Shown in pieces: positions 26,226-33,718 of a stretch of 64,000 nucleotides of DNA. The notes beneath the pieces were generated by a model. It made no database searches, was not told the origin of the DNA, and saw nothing but the letters and a program-made list of their open reading frames with translations. The first letter of the stretch is position 1. Every line of letters starts with the position of its first letter. The position numbers were made by a program, and so were the translations under genes. Source of the stretch: Nostoc sp. NMS9 (GTDB lineage: Bacteria; Cyanobacteriota; Cyanobacteriia; Cyanobacteriales; Nostocaceae); the NCBI RefSeq assembly GCF_017114995.1, contig NZ_JABXKL010000001.1, positions 1-64,000 of the forward strand, read 5' to 3'.

Positions 26226-26537
26226 AGGTAAATAGACCACGCAGTAGGGGCACAGCATTGCTCATTGGTGTCAACTTAACGCGAAATGGGCGGTTAGAAA
26301 CCGCACGCCAGGCGCTTCTCCCAAGGGGAGACGCTGCGCGAACAAGTCGGCGGAGCCGCCCAACGCACTGGCTCGTCTACACAAACAAAACCCACCTCCG
26401 TGGGTTTCAAAACTTTGATTTTCCGTTAGTCCGCGGCGGCAGACTTTGCCTGTGTAGCCGCGAATTCCATTCGCCAAGGCTTCAGTTGACACGTATGAGC
26501 AATGCTGTGCCCTTACGATAGATGTGGTTCAAATACT
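26226..26537. mobile_element. Composite palindromic repeat element, long form
   Basis: The ends read AGGTAAATAGACCAC on the left and GATGTGGTTCAAATAC on the right. Just inside are complementary blocks GGGGCACAGCATTGCTC (26247-26263) and GAGCAATGCTGTGCCC (26497-26512), then CATTGGTGTCAACTTAA, the same sequence as in 22531-22549. The core has GC-rich palindromes. A short version with the same outer ends but no core lies at 56861-56923, so this is one mobile family with variable filling. It follows directly after the DUF928 gene. Confidence 0.7.
26388..26407. terminator. Hairpin AAACCCAC-CTCC-GTGGGTTT, possible terminator
   Basis: A perfect 8-bp stem with a 4-nt loop, flanked by an A-rich run on the left and a moderately T-rich stretch on the right. 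It lies in the core of the repeat element downstream of DUF928, and could end transcription in either direction. Confidence 0.4.
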
Positions 26538-26553
26538 GGGACTTAAACAAAAA

Positions 26554-26893
26554 TCAAGCCCAAATATAGCCTAAACTGGCTTTATAAGAAGCAAACAGGT
26601 CACGATTAAGAGTCAACCAATCAAAAAACCTGAAAGACATAGCTGTTCTGAAAGCCTCTAAAGCTTCAGTAAAAGTGGTCAAAGGTTTGTTAGCCCACCT
26701 GCGTCTTAAGCCACCAGTGAGTTGATGCCAAAGAATAAAAGTGTAGGCACAAAAAACTAAAATAAAATGTCGAAGTAGGCTTGTTTTATCTCGAACTTGA
26801 TATTCTTTAAGTTCTAGCCATCCTTTGGCTCTGGCTAAAGTTAGCGATCGCCATACCCAAAATTATGATTATCGATATAATTTTCTGTGTAGC
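26554..26893 (-). pseudogene. 3' remnant of an IS701-like transposase
   Basis: The minus strand encodes the C-terminal end of a transposase down to TGA at 26554-26556: ARAKGWLELKEYQVRDKTSL, then LRHFILVFCAYTFILWHQLT, GGLRRRWANKPL and RFFDWLTLNRD. Upstream of about 26838 the frame shifts; the segment YIDNHNFGYGDR continues in another frame to about 26893 and then homology ends. The pattern fits the IS701-like transposases common in Nostoc-type genomes, but the family name is from memory. No inverted repeats or intact 5' part remain, so the element is dead. Confidence 0.65.
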
Positions 26894-26931
26894 CTAGTTA
26901 TTAGTCTACGCACAACTAGGAGAACCTGAGT

Positions 26932-27963
26932 ATGACAATCTTGCAAGTTGTAGACAAAGAGTTTTCAAAAGTTCCCGTCATTGATATTAGTGCGCTGATT
27001 TCTCAAACCAACAACTCTTCTGATGTAGTTTCAGACCAAATCAGACAAGCTCTCCATGATTACGGTTTCTTCTATATCATCGGACATGGAGTTGATGAAC
27101 AACTACAAGAGCAACTAGAACATCTCAGTCAACAGTTTTTCGCGCAGGATGTAAAAACTAAACTGAAGATTCGTATGGCTCTTAGTGGTAGAGCATGGCG
27201 AGGATATTTCCCCGTGGGTAAGGAATTGACATCAGGTAGACCTGACTTAAAAGAAGGTATTTACTTTGGTGCAGAACTAGAAGAAGACCACCCACTTGTG
27301 AAAGCTGGTACACCAATGCACGGTCGCAATCTTTTTCCATCCAACATTCCCCAATTTCGGGAAACAGTGCTGGATTATATAGACTCAATGACCAAACTCG
27401 GACATACCTTAATGGCTGGTATTGCTCTGAGTTTGGGATTAGAAAAGTCCTACTTTGTAGACCGTTATACACAAGATCCATTGATATTATTTCGGATTTT
27501 CAATTATCCTCCTCATTCATCATTATCTGAATCTAAATGGGGCGTTGGCGAACATACTGATTATGGTGTATTAACTATACTCAAGCAAGATAATGTCGGT
27601 GGATTACAAGTTAAATCAAAGTCTGGTTGGATAGATGCACCTTTTATTCCTGGCTCGTTTGTGTGCAACATTGGGGATATGCTTGATCGCATGACACAAG
27701 GACTGTATCGCTCAACACCCCACCGCGTTCAGAACCTATCAACAAGTCATCGCCTTTCGTTCCCGTTCTTTTTTGACCCCAATTTCAACGTTGAAGTCAA
27801 ACCCATTGAACTGAAGGATGTAGTAGTGAATGATGATAAAAGCGATCGCTGGGATAAAGCCAGTGTTCACGAATTTGACGGAACTTATGGCGAATATCTC
27901 TTAAATAAAGTCTCCAAAGTATTTCCAGAACTACGTCAAAAAGTGCTTGAAAGTGCTGAATAA
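26932..27963 (+). CDS. 2-oxoglutarate/Fe(II) oxygenase, isopenicillin-N-synthase-like
   Basis: 343 aa. The N-terminal DIOX_N-type region is clear (VPVIDISAL, then IRQALHDYGFFYIIGHGVD). The iron-binding triad is HTDYG (His and Asp, about 206-208) and His in STPHRV (about 264), with R..S for the 2-oxoglutarate carboxylate in SHRLSFPFFF. AGGAGA lies 9-10 nt before the ATG. Proteins of this type hydroxylate, desaturate or cyclise small molecules; the substrate is not predictable. It faces the ferredoxin-flavoprotein pair convergently, with 24 bp between the stops. It is not TauD-like in sequence, so a sulfonate-cleaving role cannot be claimed. Confidence 0.85.
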   Translation: MTILQVVDKEFSKVPVIDISALISQTNNSSDVVSDQIRQALHDYGFFYIIGHGVDEQLQEQLEHLSQQFFAQDVKTKLKIRMALSGRAWRGYFPVGKELTSGRPDLKEGIYFGAELEEDHPLVKAGTPMHGRNLFPSNIPQFRETVLDYIDSMTKLGHTLMAGIALSLGLEKSYFVDRYTQDPLILFRIFNYPPHSSLSESKWGVGEHTDYGVLTILKQDNVGGLQVKSKSGWIDAPFIPGSFVCNIGDMLDRMTQGLYRSTPHRVQNLSTSHRLSFPFFFDPNFNVEVKPIELKDVVVNDDKSDRWDKASVHEFDGTYGEYLLNKVSKVFPELRQKVLESAE

Positions 27964-27987
27964 AAACCCACTCCCCAAACACCCAAA

Positions 27988-28329
27988 TTAACTTTGATAA
28001 GGACGTGGCAGTTGACGCAGCTTATGAGCCGTATCCAATTCACTATTGTTTTTTTTGCCATATCCCCAACCCAAGAGGCTACGATATTCACCCATGATGC
28101 CACTTTCAATTAAATCATCCTCATTGACTGCAACATTAGTATGAGATTCAGGCGCAACATAGAGTGCATCCGCAGGACAATATGCCTCACACATGAAACA
28201 AGTTTGACAGTCTTCCTTGCGGGCGATCGCAGGTGGTTGGTTAGGTACGGAGTCAAAGACATTGGTAGGACACACTTGGACGCACAAATTGCAATTGATA
28301 CAGAGTTTATGGCTGACAAGCTCGATCAT
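27988..28329 (-). CDS. Dicluster [4Fe-4S] ferredoxin, AprB-like partner of the flavoprotein
   Basis: 113 aa. Two full cluster motifs are seen: Cys 10, 13, 16, 20 (CINCNLCVQVCP) and Cys 41, 44, 47, 51 (CQTCFMCEAYCP). A C-terminal extension of about 50 residues carries no cysteine. AGGAG precedes the start. The gene begins 12 nt after the flavoprotein gene ends, so they are co-transcribed and probably form one complex, as in adenylylsulfate-reductase-like (AprBA) or fumarate-reductase-like pairs. A second such pair lies at 60484-60711 and 63732-64000. Confidence 0.85.
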   Translation of the reverse strand: MIELVSHKLCINCNLCVQVCPTNVFDSVPNQPPAIARKEDCQTCFMCEAYCPADALYVAPESHTNVAVNEDDLIESGIMGEYRSLLGWGYGKKNNSELDTAHKLRQLPRPYQS

Positions 28330-28341
28330 GACATGCTCCTG

Positions 28342-30054
28342 CTACAACTTTGATACAGAGGGTGTGGTTTGAGTGGTTTGTACTGGTGGTGTAGCGTAGA
28401 CGCTTTGCGGCTTGTCGCCAGACATTGCATCCGTAATCCAATCACGCCTCACCCAAAGCTTATCCAAGCCGCCTGTTGCTTGGTAATAACGCTGATTTGG
28501 ATCGGTTTCGGGATAGTCCACACGAATATGTTCGCTGCGCGTTTCCGTACGATGTAACGCGCTAAAATATGCCCATCGTGCTACAGCCGTCAGAGCAGCT
28601 GCTCGACGAGAAAATTCCACATCGCGCACTGTATCTTGTTTCGGGTTCCCTTGTACTTGCTGCCACAGCGTTTCTAATTTAGCGAGAGAATCCAAAAGTC
28701 CCTGCTCAGAACGCAAGTAATTCTTCTCTAACGGGAACATCTCAGCTTGTACACCATGCACGATTGCCTCACTATCGAATGTTTCAGAAGTGGGTGAGGG
28801 TGACGATCGCAATCCCACTTGACCAGCAGGACGCGCAACCCGTTCATTTGCTTGAGCGCCCAAACTTTTCGCAAAGGTAGCTGCCCCAACTCCAGCCCAT
28901 TGCCCTGTAGAGATTGCCCAAGCAGCATTGGGGCCACCACCTCCAGAAGCTAACCCGGCTAAAAATTCCCGCGATGCAGCATCACCGGCGGCGTAGAGTC
29001 CAGGAACCTTTGTACCGCAACTATCATCGGTCAAACGGATTCCACCTGTACCACGGACTGTACCTTCTAAAATTAGTGTTACAGGCACTCGTTCTGTATA
29101 GGGATCAATACCAGCTTTTGTATAGGGGAGAAAAGCGATGAAATGAGACTTTTCAATCACTGCCTTGACTTCAGGTGTAGCTTTATCCAAACGAGCATAA
29201 ACGGAGCCTTTCAAGAGGGCATTAGGGAGAAAGGATGGATCGCGACGACCATTGATATAGCCACCCAGATCATTGCCTGCTTCATCAGTATAACTAGCCC
29301 AGCCAAAGGGAACACCCCTTGTCACTGTGGCATTGAAAGCCGTCGAAATGGCATAGTGATTAGAAGCTTCCATACTAGAAAGTTCCCCACCAGCTTCCAC
29401 TGCCATCAGCAATCCATCACCTGTATTGGTATTGCAACCTAATGCTTTACTCAAAAATGCACAACCGCCATTCGCTAAGACTACTGCACCAGCACGAACG
29501 GTATAGGTACGATGATGCTGCCTCTGCACACCTCTTGCTCCAGCTACTGAGCCGTCGTCAGCCAATAAAAGCTCTAGAGCGGGACTTTGATCAAAAATCT
29601 GTACACCTACACGCAAAAGGTTTTTGCGAAGTACCCGCATATATTCAGGGCCATAATAACTCTGACGCACAGATTCCCCATCTTCTTTAGGGAAACGATA
29701 GCCCCAACTTTCCACTAGGGGCAAACTCAGCCAAGTTTTTTCGATAACACGCTCGATCCAACGTGAGTTAGCGAGGTTTTTTCCTACGCGATAACGCTCC
29801 GATAAAACTTTGTCCCAATTCTCTGGAGAAGGAGCCATGATGCCATTGCCACTAGCTGCCGCCGCACCACTCGTACCCAGAAAACCTTTATCAACAATGA
29901 TGACTTTGACTCCTTGGGATGTGGCTGCCCATGCTGCCCATGCTGCGGCAGGGCCACCACCAATTACCAGTACATCAGCAGCTAATTGTAGTTCATTTTC
30001 ACTATGGACTGCTAGCAATTCTCTTTCCTCAATAAAGTTTCCACAGTATTCCAC
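28342..30054 (-). CDS. FAD-dependent oxidoreductase, AprA / fumarate-reductase-like flavoprotein
   Basis: 570 aa. The N-terminal dinucleotide-binding motif is DVLVIGGGPAAAWAAWAA (about 27-44). The FAD-flavoprotein motif GTGGIRLTDD and GLYAAGDAA..EFLAGLASGGGG follow around 335-375. A C-terminal helical domain ends with HRTETRSEHIRVDYPETDP, the family's usual close. Such proteins shuttle hydride between FAD and a substrate such as fumarate, aspartate or adenylyl sulfate; which one cannot be told. The frame begins at a GTG. A TTG 12-14 codons downstream follows a GAGGAAAG site and may be the real start. The last codons contain a dispersed repeat (28380-28412). Co-transcribed with the ferredoxin. 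Confidence 0.85.
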   Translation of the reverse strand: MEYCGNFIEERELLAVHSENELQLAADVLVIGGGPAAAWAAWAATSQGVKVIIVDKGFLGTSGAAAASGNGIMAPSPENWDKVLSERYRVGKNLANSRWIERVIEKTWLSLPLVESWGYRFPKEDGESVRQSYYGPEYMRVLRKNLLRVGVQIFDQSPALELLLADDGSVAGARGVQRQHHRTYTVRAGAVVLANGGCAFLSKALGCNTNTGDGLLMAVEAGGELSSMEASNHYAISTAFNATVTRGVPFGWASYTDEAGNDLGGYINGRRDPSFLPNALLKGSVYARLDKATPEVKAVIEKSHFIAFLPYTKAGIDPYTERVPVTLILEGTVRGTGGIRLTDDSCGTKVPGLYAAGDAASREFLAGLASGGGGPNAAWAISTGQWAGVGAATFAKSLGAQANERVARPAGQVGLRSSPSPTSETFDSEAIVHGVQAEMFPLEKNYLRSEQGLLDSLAKLETLWQQVQGNPKQDTVRDVEFSRRAAALTAVARWAYFSALHRTETRSEHIRVDYPETDPNQRYYQATGGLDKLWVRRDWITDAMSGDKPQSVYATPPVQTTQTTPSVSKL

Positions 30055-30142
30055 AGTACGGCAGAATTCAGAAGCGCTCCAACTTTTCGCTGCATCTCTG
30101 CATAAGGCAAATTCATTTATACATTCACCAACGCACAGAAAA

Positions 30143-31366
30143 TTAATAAACAGAAGTCAACAATTTATCGATCGCAGCCCGAAACGCCGTTGCGGCACCA
30201 GCACTCATGTCACGAGGGGCGCAGATGCGATTTCTCAAATATGCGAAAGCGATCGCCCCCACAGCAGCGAAGATAGGATCAACACTGCTATTTTTACCAC
30301 CAGTCCTTCCACCCGGTAAAGTTTCGCCATTGCCATGAATGAGATAATCAGCCAGTTGTCGCAGGTGAAAATCAACAGCGTCCTTAACTGTGGTAAAATC
30401 ACCATCTGCTGCTAAACCTTGGACTCCAGAATTTTTGATAATATCTGCGATCGCAACTTCCCGATTATCGCTCAATCTCTCAGCTGCTTCGGCTCGATAT
30501 TGAATTTTCTCACTATCTGCCACATCCAGAGGTAAAGAATTTCCAATCGGTTCCACACCCCATCTGCGACGCAACAGTAAATTATTGGTAATATTATCCG
30601 ACTTCACTCTGTGATAAGCAGAACGCTGATTAAGTGCGTCAAACCAAGCATTAATGCGAGGAAAGCGAGGATTTCCTTTGAGGTGATATCCCCGATACAC
30701 AGGTAAATTAGCCGCCAATCTATCTAAATGGGGGCTATACAAAATGTCAACTAAGCTAAATGTACTGACAAAGTAGGGGCCTGGATATTTAGCCAAAGCT
30801 TGCTCAAGTTCATCTAACTTCGCCTCAAATGCTGCTTGTAAGTTTGCCAACTCATCAGCATCTACAGGTGCTTCTCTCAGGAATTTGTACGCAATCTCTC
30901 TAAAACCGTTAGTTTCAGCCTCCTCAACCAACTGTCTAGCAACAGCGTTTTCCTCTGAATTTTCCGGCAATAATGCAGGACTAGGAAACCTTTCTTCTAA
31001 AGCCAAGAGAATATCTTTAGATTCATATACTAAATTCCCCTCAATCTTTGCTGCTGGGACAAGGGTTGTAGGAACTAAGTCAGTGTACCATTTGGGTTTA
31101 TTACTTAAATCAATAAACTCCGTTGCAAAGGGAATTTCCTTTTCTTCCAGAGCAAACCAAACTCGTTCGCAGAAAGGACACCAGGAATTAGTATCTCGAT
31201 AAAGCAAGATTGGCGGTTCTGTATTTGGGGGAAGTTTATGTAAACTACTGGGTATTGGTGCAGTAGAAGGAGATTGTCCTGTCCTCTTTACCCTACGCGC
31301 AGGGGTATTTTTTCTAGCAGTTTCTAAAACTTCTTCCCAACTCGATACTGTGTTTTGAATAGACAT
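30143..31366 (-). CDS. Glutathione S-transferase-like protein with long C-terminal extension
   Basis: 407 aa, against about 200-230 for ordinary GSTs. After a basic, low-complexity N-terminus (1-45), a thioredoxin-fold GST domain starts (ILLYRDTNSWCPFCERVWFA) with a CPFC redox motif, so it resembles the Cys-type omega/DHAR/lambda classes. The PTTLVPAAKIEG..YESKDIL glutathione-binding block follows. The alpha-helical GST domain covers about 130-255. The last 150 residues (RRRWGVEPIG to the end) match no fold I recognise. GAGGT lies 7 nt before the ATG, and the gene starts 3 nt after the methyltransferase gene, so the two are translationally close. Thiol transfer or deglutathionylation in sulfur or xenobiotic metabolism is likely. 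Confidence 0.8.
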   Translation of the reverse strand: MSIQNTVSSWEEVLETARKNTPARRVKRTGQSPSTAPIPSSLHKLPPNTEPPILLYRDTNSWCPFCERVWFALEEKEIPFATEFIDLSNKPKWYTDLVPTTLVPAAKIEGNLVYESKDILLALEERFPSPALLPENSEENAVARQLVEEAETNGFREIAYKFLREAPVDADELANLQAAFEAKLDELEQALAKYPGPYFVSTFSLVDILYSPHLDRLAANLPVYRGYHLKGNPRFPRINAWFDALNQRSAYHRVKSDNITNNLLLRRRWGVEPIGNSLPLDVADSEKIQYRAEAAERLSDNREVAIADIIKNSGVQGLAADGDFTTVKDAVDFHLRQLADYLIHGNGETLPGGRTGGKNSSVDPIFAAVGAIAFAYLRNRICAPRDMSAGAATAFRAAIDKLLTSVY

Positions 31367-31369
31367 TTT

Positions 31370-32026
31370 TTACCTCGCTTTACTAGGAATGCCGGAAAAC
31401 ACAAATAACTGTTGCTCTTTGGGTGCAGCCAAGTTTTCACCAAGGTATCGATGAAGACCAACACCCATATCTCCTGTAGCCGTAAGTTTAAAGTTTATTT
31501 CCTCAAATCCAGATGCACTTAAAATTTTCCGCACATTGTCAGACAAGGGAATACCGTTGGAGTGTCCACGAGTCCAAATGACAAAAGCACCTGGTTTACT
31601 CAGAAAACTCAGGTTATCTAGTAAGCGATTGAGTTCAGCTTCCTGTGCCAGATTGCCAAAGACACCACACACAATCACGATATCTGCTGGTACTGCTCCT
31701 ACATAGTTAGTGGCAAGAGTTGCATCACCATTGATAAACTCAATTTGCTTGGCTAAACCCAAAGACTTTATAGTTGTTCGTCCACGCTCAACTAACTGGG
31801 GGCTGAGTTCAACAAGTCGTGCATATACATCATTTATTCGAGGGTGGTTTTTTAAAGTTCCTAGTAAATCTCGTCCATCACCCGCACAAACACTCACTAT
31901 TCGGATAGCGCCATCTGGTAAGGCATTCAAGCTGTAAGCAATATATTCCTGCACGATTTCTAGACGCTGCTGCAATTTTGGCTCAGTATCGTATAGGTCG
32001 TGCCATTCATACCAATCTTTTGGCAT
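31370..32026 (-). CDS. Class I SAM-dependent methyltransferase
   Basis: 218 aa from the ATG at 32024-32026 (MPKDWYEWH); the frame extends nine codons up to a GTG. The SAM-binding motif I is IVSVCAGDGRDLLG (about 44-57), with a later acidic turn (INGDATLA) and a motif-IV-like VPADIVIVCGVFGN. The overall form is that of small cyanobacterial methyltransferases annotated only as class I. It is followed after 3 nt by the GST gene. The substrate is unknown; S- or thiol-methylation would suit the context but is not shown. Confidence 0.72.
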   Translation of the reverse strand: MPKDWYEWHDLYDTEPKLQQRLEIVQEYIAYSLNALPDGAIRIVSVCAGDGRDLLGTLKNHPRINDVYARLVELSPQLVERGRTTIKSLGLAKQIEFINGDATLATNYVGAVPADIVIVCGVFGNLAQEAELNRLLDNLSFLSKPGAFVIWTRGHSNGIPLSDNVRKILSASGFEEINFKLTATGDMGVGLHRYLGENLAAPKEQQLFVFSGIPSKAR

Positions 32027-32172
32027 AAGGAGTGATTCCCATTTGATGCACACTGTGTATTCAATAACTACGGTTACTTTATAGAGTAACTGTATTTTGT
32101 GGATGAAGGCAGAGTATCACAGACATTCATATAAAATCAAGTCTTATTAGGAAGGCTCCTAGCCTATTTCGT

Positions 32173-32580
32173 ATGAGTGAAACTGTCTACATCGAAACTA
32201 GTATTTTGGGCTACCTTACAGCCAGATCAACCAGAAATCTGATTTTGGCAGCAAACATAGAAATCATAAGAGAGTGGTGGGAGTTTCGCCGAAGTGCATT
32301 CACGCTCTACATTTCACAAGTTGTTTTAGATGAGGTGGCACGGGGAGACACCGAGATTGCCGTTAAGCGTCTGGAGATTCTCAACGGGATGCCGTTAGTA
32401 GAACTCAATCAGGCTGTACAAAACTTGTCAGCAGAATTTCTCGCACGAAGCAATCTTCCTGCCAAAGCCTCAGATGATGCAGTTCAGATTGCGGCAGCAA
32501 CCGTTCATCAGCTGGATTACCTGCTAACGTGGAATTGTAAGCATATAGCAAATGCTCAAATTCAAAGGAAACTTGCATAA
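32173..32580 (+). CDS. PIN-domain protein, VapC-like toxin
   Basis: 135 aa. The PIN fold is marked by VYIETSILGYL at the N-terminus, VVLDEVARGD in the middle, SDDAVQIAAATVH with its acidic pair, and YLLTWNCKHIANAQIQRKL near the end. It would be a Mg-dependent RNase. It ends soon after the last conserved block, so it may be slightly shorter than usual. No antitoxin-like frame lies directly upstream or downstream, so the toxin is an orphan or its partner is unrecognised. Confidence 0.72.
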   Translation: MSETVYIETSILGYLTARSTRNLILAANIEIIREWWEFRRSAFTLYISQVVLDEVARGDTEIAVKRLEILNGMPLVELNQAVQNLSAEFLARSNLPAKASDDAVQIAAATVHQLDYLLTWNCKHIANAQIQRKLA

Positions 32581-32700
32581 ATCAGTCTTGATTTTGGATA
32601 TCAGTTACCCGTAATCTCCAATCAAAACTTACAGCTTTTTAAGGTCTGATCTAGCCTTCTCACTTGCTATAATTTAAGTGCCAAGACTATATGCCATACC

Positions 32701-32865
32701 ATGAAATATCCTCTCCAGACACAATCTAAGCCCGTTTCAGGCATTGCCGCTAAGAAACTGCTGGAAGCGATCGACTCTGGCGGCGCTGTGGTTAATGATC
32801 AGATGCTTGCCCTGGCCAAACGCCTTACCACTCGCCGTCGCCGCAAAGCTCTGAAAAATGGCTAA
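32701..32865 (+). CDS. Small basic ORF overlapping a GNAT gene, possible antitoxin
   Basis: 54 codons, too short for usual gene finders. It starts MKYPLQTQSKP, has a helical middle (AAKKLLEAIDSGGAVVND) and a very basic end (TTRRRRKALKNG). Its stop overlaps the start of the next gene by 8 nt (ATGGCTAA), the sign of translational coupling. A small protein coupled to a GNAT enzyme recalls GNAT-type toxin-antitoxin pairs (AtaR/AtaT, TacA/TacT), but no ribbon-helix-helix motif is obvious. A direct role in DNA or RNA binding would fit the Arg-rich tail. Confidence 0.6.
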   Translation: MKYPLQTQSKPVSGIAAKKLLEAIDSGGAVVNDQMLALAKRLTTRRRRKALKNG

Positions 32866-33463
32866 TTCCGGTAAATTTGATGGAGTTGACTTTTGTAAAC
32901 TCGATATTGAGCTACTAACCCCTGAACTGCGGCAACTTGGTCAGGGGTTTCGCTGTGTTAGGGGAGAATTTGTCACTTATTGGAAACAGGGGCGAATCCA
33001 ACGGGAAGTAGATTCCTATCTGTGTCAATGTTGGATGGTGAGGGTGGAAGACGCTCTAGCAGGCTACATTACGCTTCTGGCGGATAAGTTACAGGTGGAG
33101 GATGCGCTCTTGGCGCGAGAAAGCGTGAAATATCGTACTTTTCCGGCTATCAAGATTGGGCTACTCGCGGTTGATCGTCGCACAAAAGGGCTTGGAGTGC
33201 GGTTGGTGGAATGGGCAATTGATTATGTGATTACGGAAGTGGTGCCTGTTGTTGGGGTAAGATTCATTACAGTAGATGCGCTCTACGATGCAGATGTTGA
33301 GCCAACTTATGATGCGTCTGGCTTCTACGTTAAGTTAGGATTTGAGTTTGCTGATCCTACTGAGCCTCTACCACCTATTAATCCATATCTCACAATGTAT
33401 CTGGATCTGAAGCCATTGATAGAGGTGTTGGCTATAGAGGAAATGGATGAAGACTGGATATAG
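32858..33463 (+). CDS. GNAT-family acetyltransferase, possible toxin of a TA pair
   Basis: 201 aa. The acetyl-CoA-binding core is AIKIGLLAVDRRTKGLGVRL (about 96-115; R/Q-x-x-G-x-G/A type, here RRTKGLG), followed by LVEWAIDYV and, later, the substrate-side strand and helix YDASGFYVKLGFEF. It is coupled by an 8-nt overlap to the 54-codon frame upstream. GNAT toxins of the AtaT/TacT class acetylate charged tRNAs and have the same core. Ordinary N-acetyltransferases share it too, so the toxin assignment rests on gene order. Confidence 0.7.
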   Translation: MANSGKFDGVDFCKLDIELLTPELRQLGQGFRCVRGEFVTYWKQGRIQREVDSYLCQCWMVRVEDALAGYITLLADKLQVEDALLARESVKYRTFPAIKIGLLAVDRRTKGLGVRLVEWAIDYVITEVVPVVGVRFITVDALYDADVEPTYDASGFYVKLGFEFADPTEPLPPINPYLTMYLDLKPLIEVLAIEEMDEDWI

Positions 33464-33718
33464 TCGCTGTGAATTAGTGAATGTTTAAGTCTTTTCTCAA
33501 TCCTTTCATAACAATCTTTTGGCACAAGGGATGACTATTGTGTAATCCAAAACTACTGTTAATTTATCAATTAAATGTATTTAATGACTAAAAGCAGGTA
33601 TTATAAGAATTTATAATAAATCAAGTCTTAATTCTTTTAGCTGGGTTGGAAATGCGTTTAGTCCCGGTAGATAGACTTGATGAAACAGGCGTAACTATTG
33701 ATTTTAACTAAGACCGCC

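Noticed and set aside
26932..27963. TauD-type taurine dioxygenase
   Set aside because: The protein has the isopenicillin-N-synthase-like layout (DIOX_N region, HTDYG), not the TauD motif arrangement.
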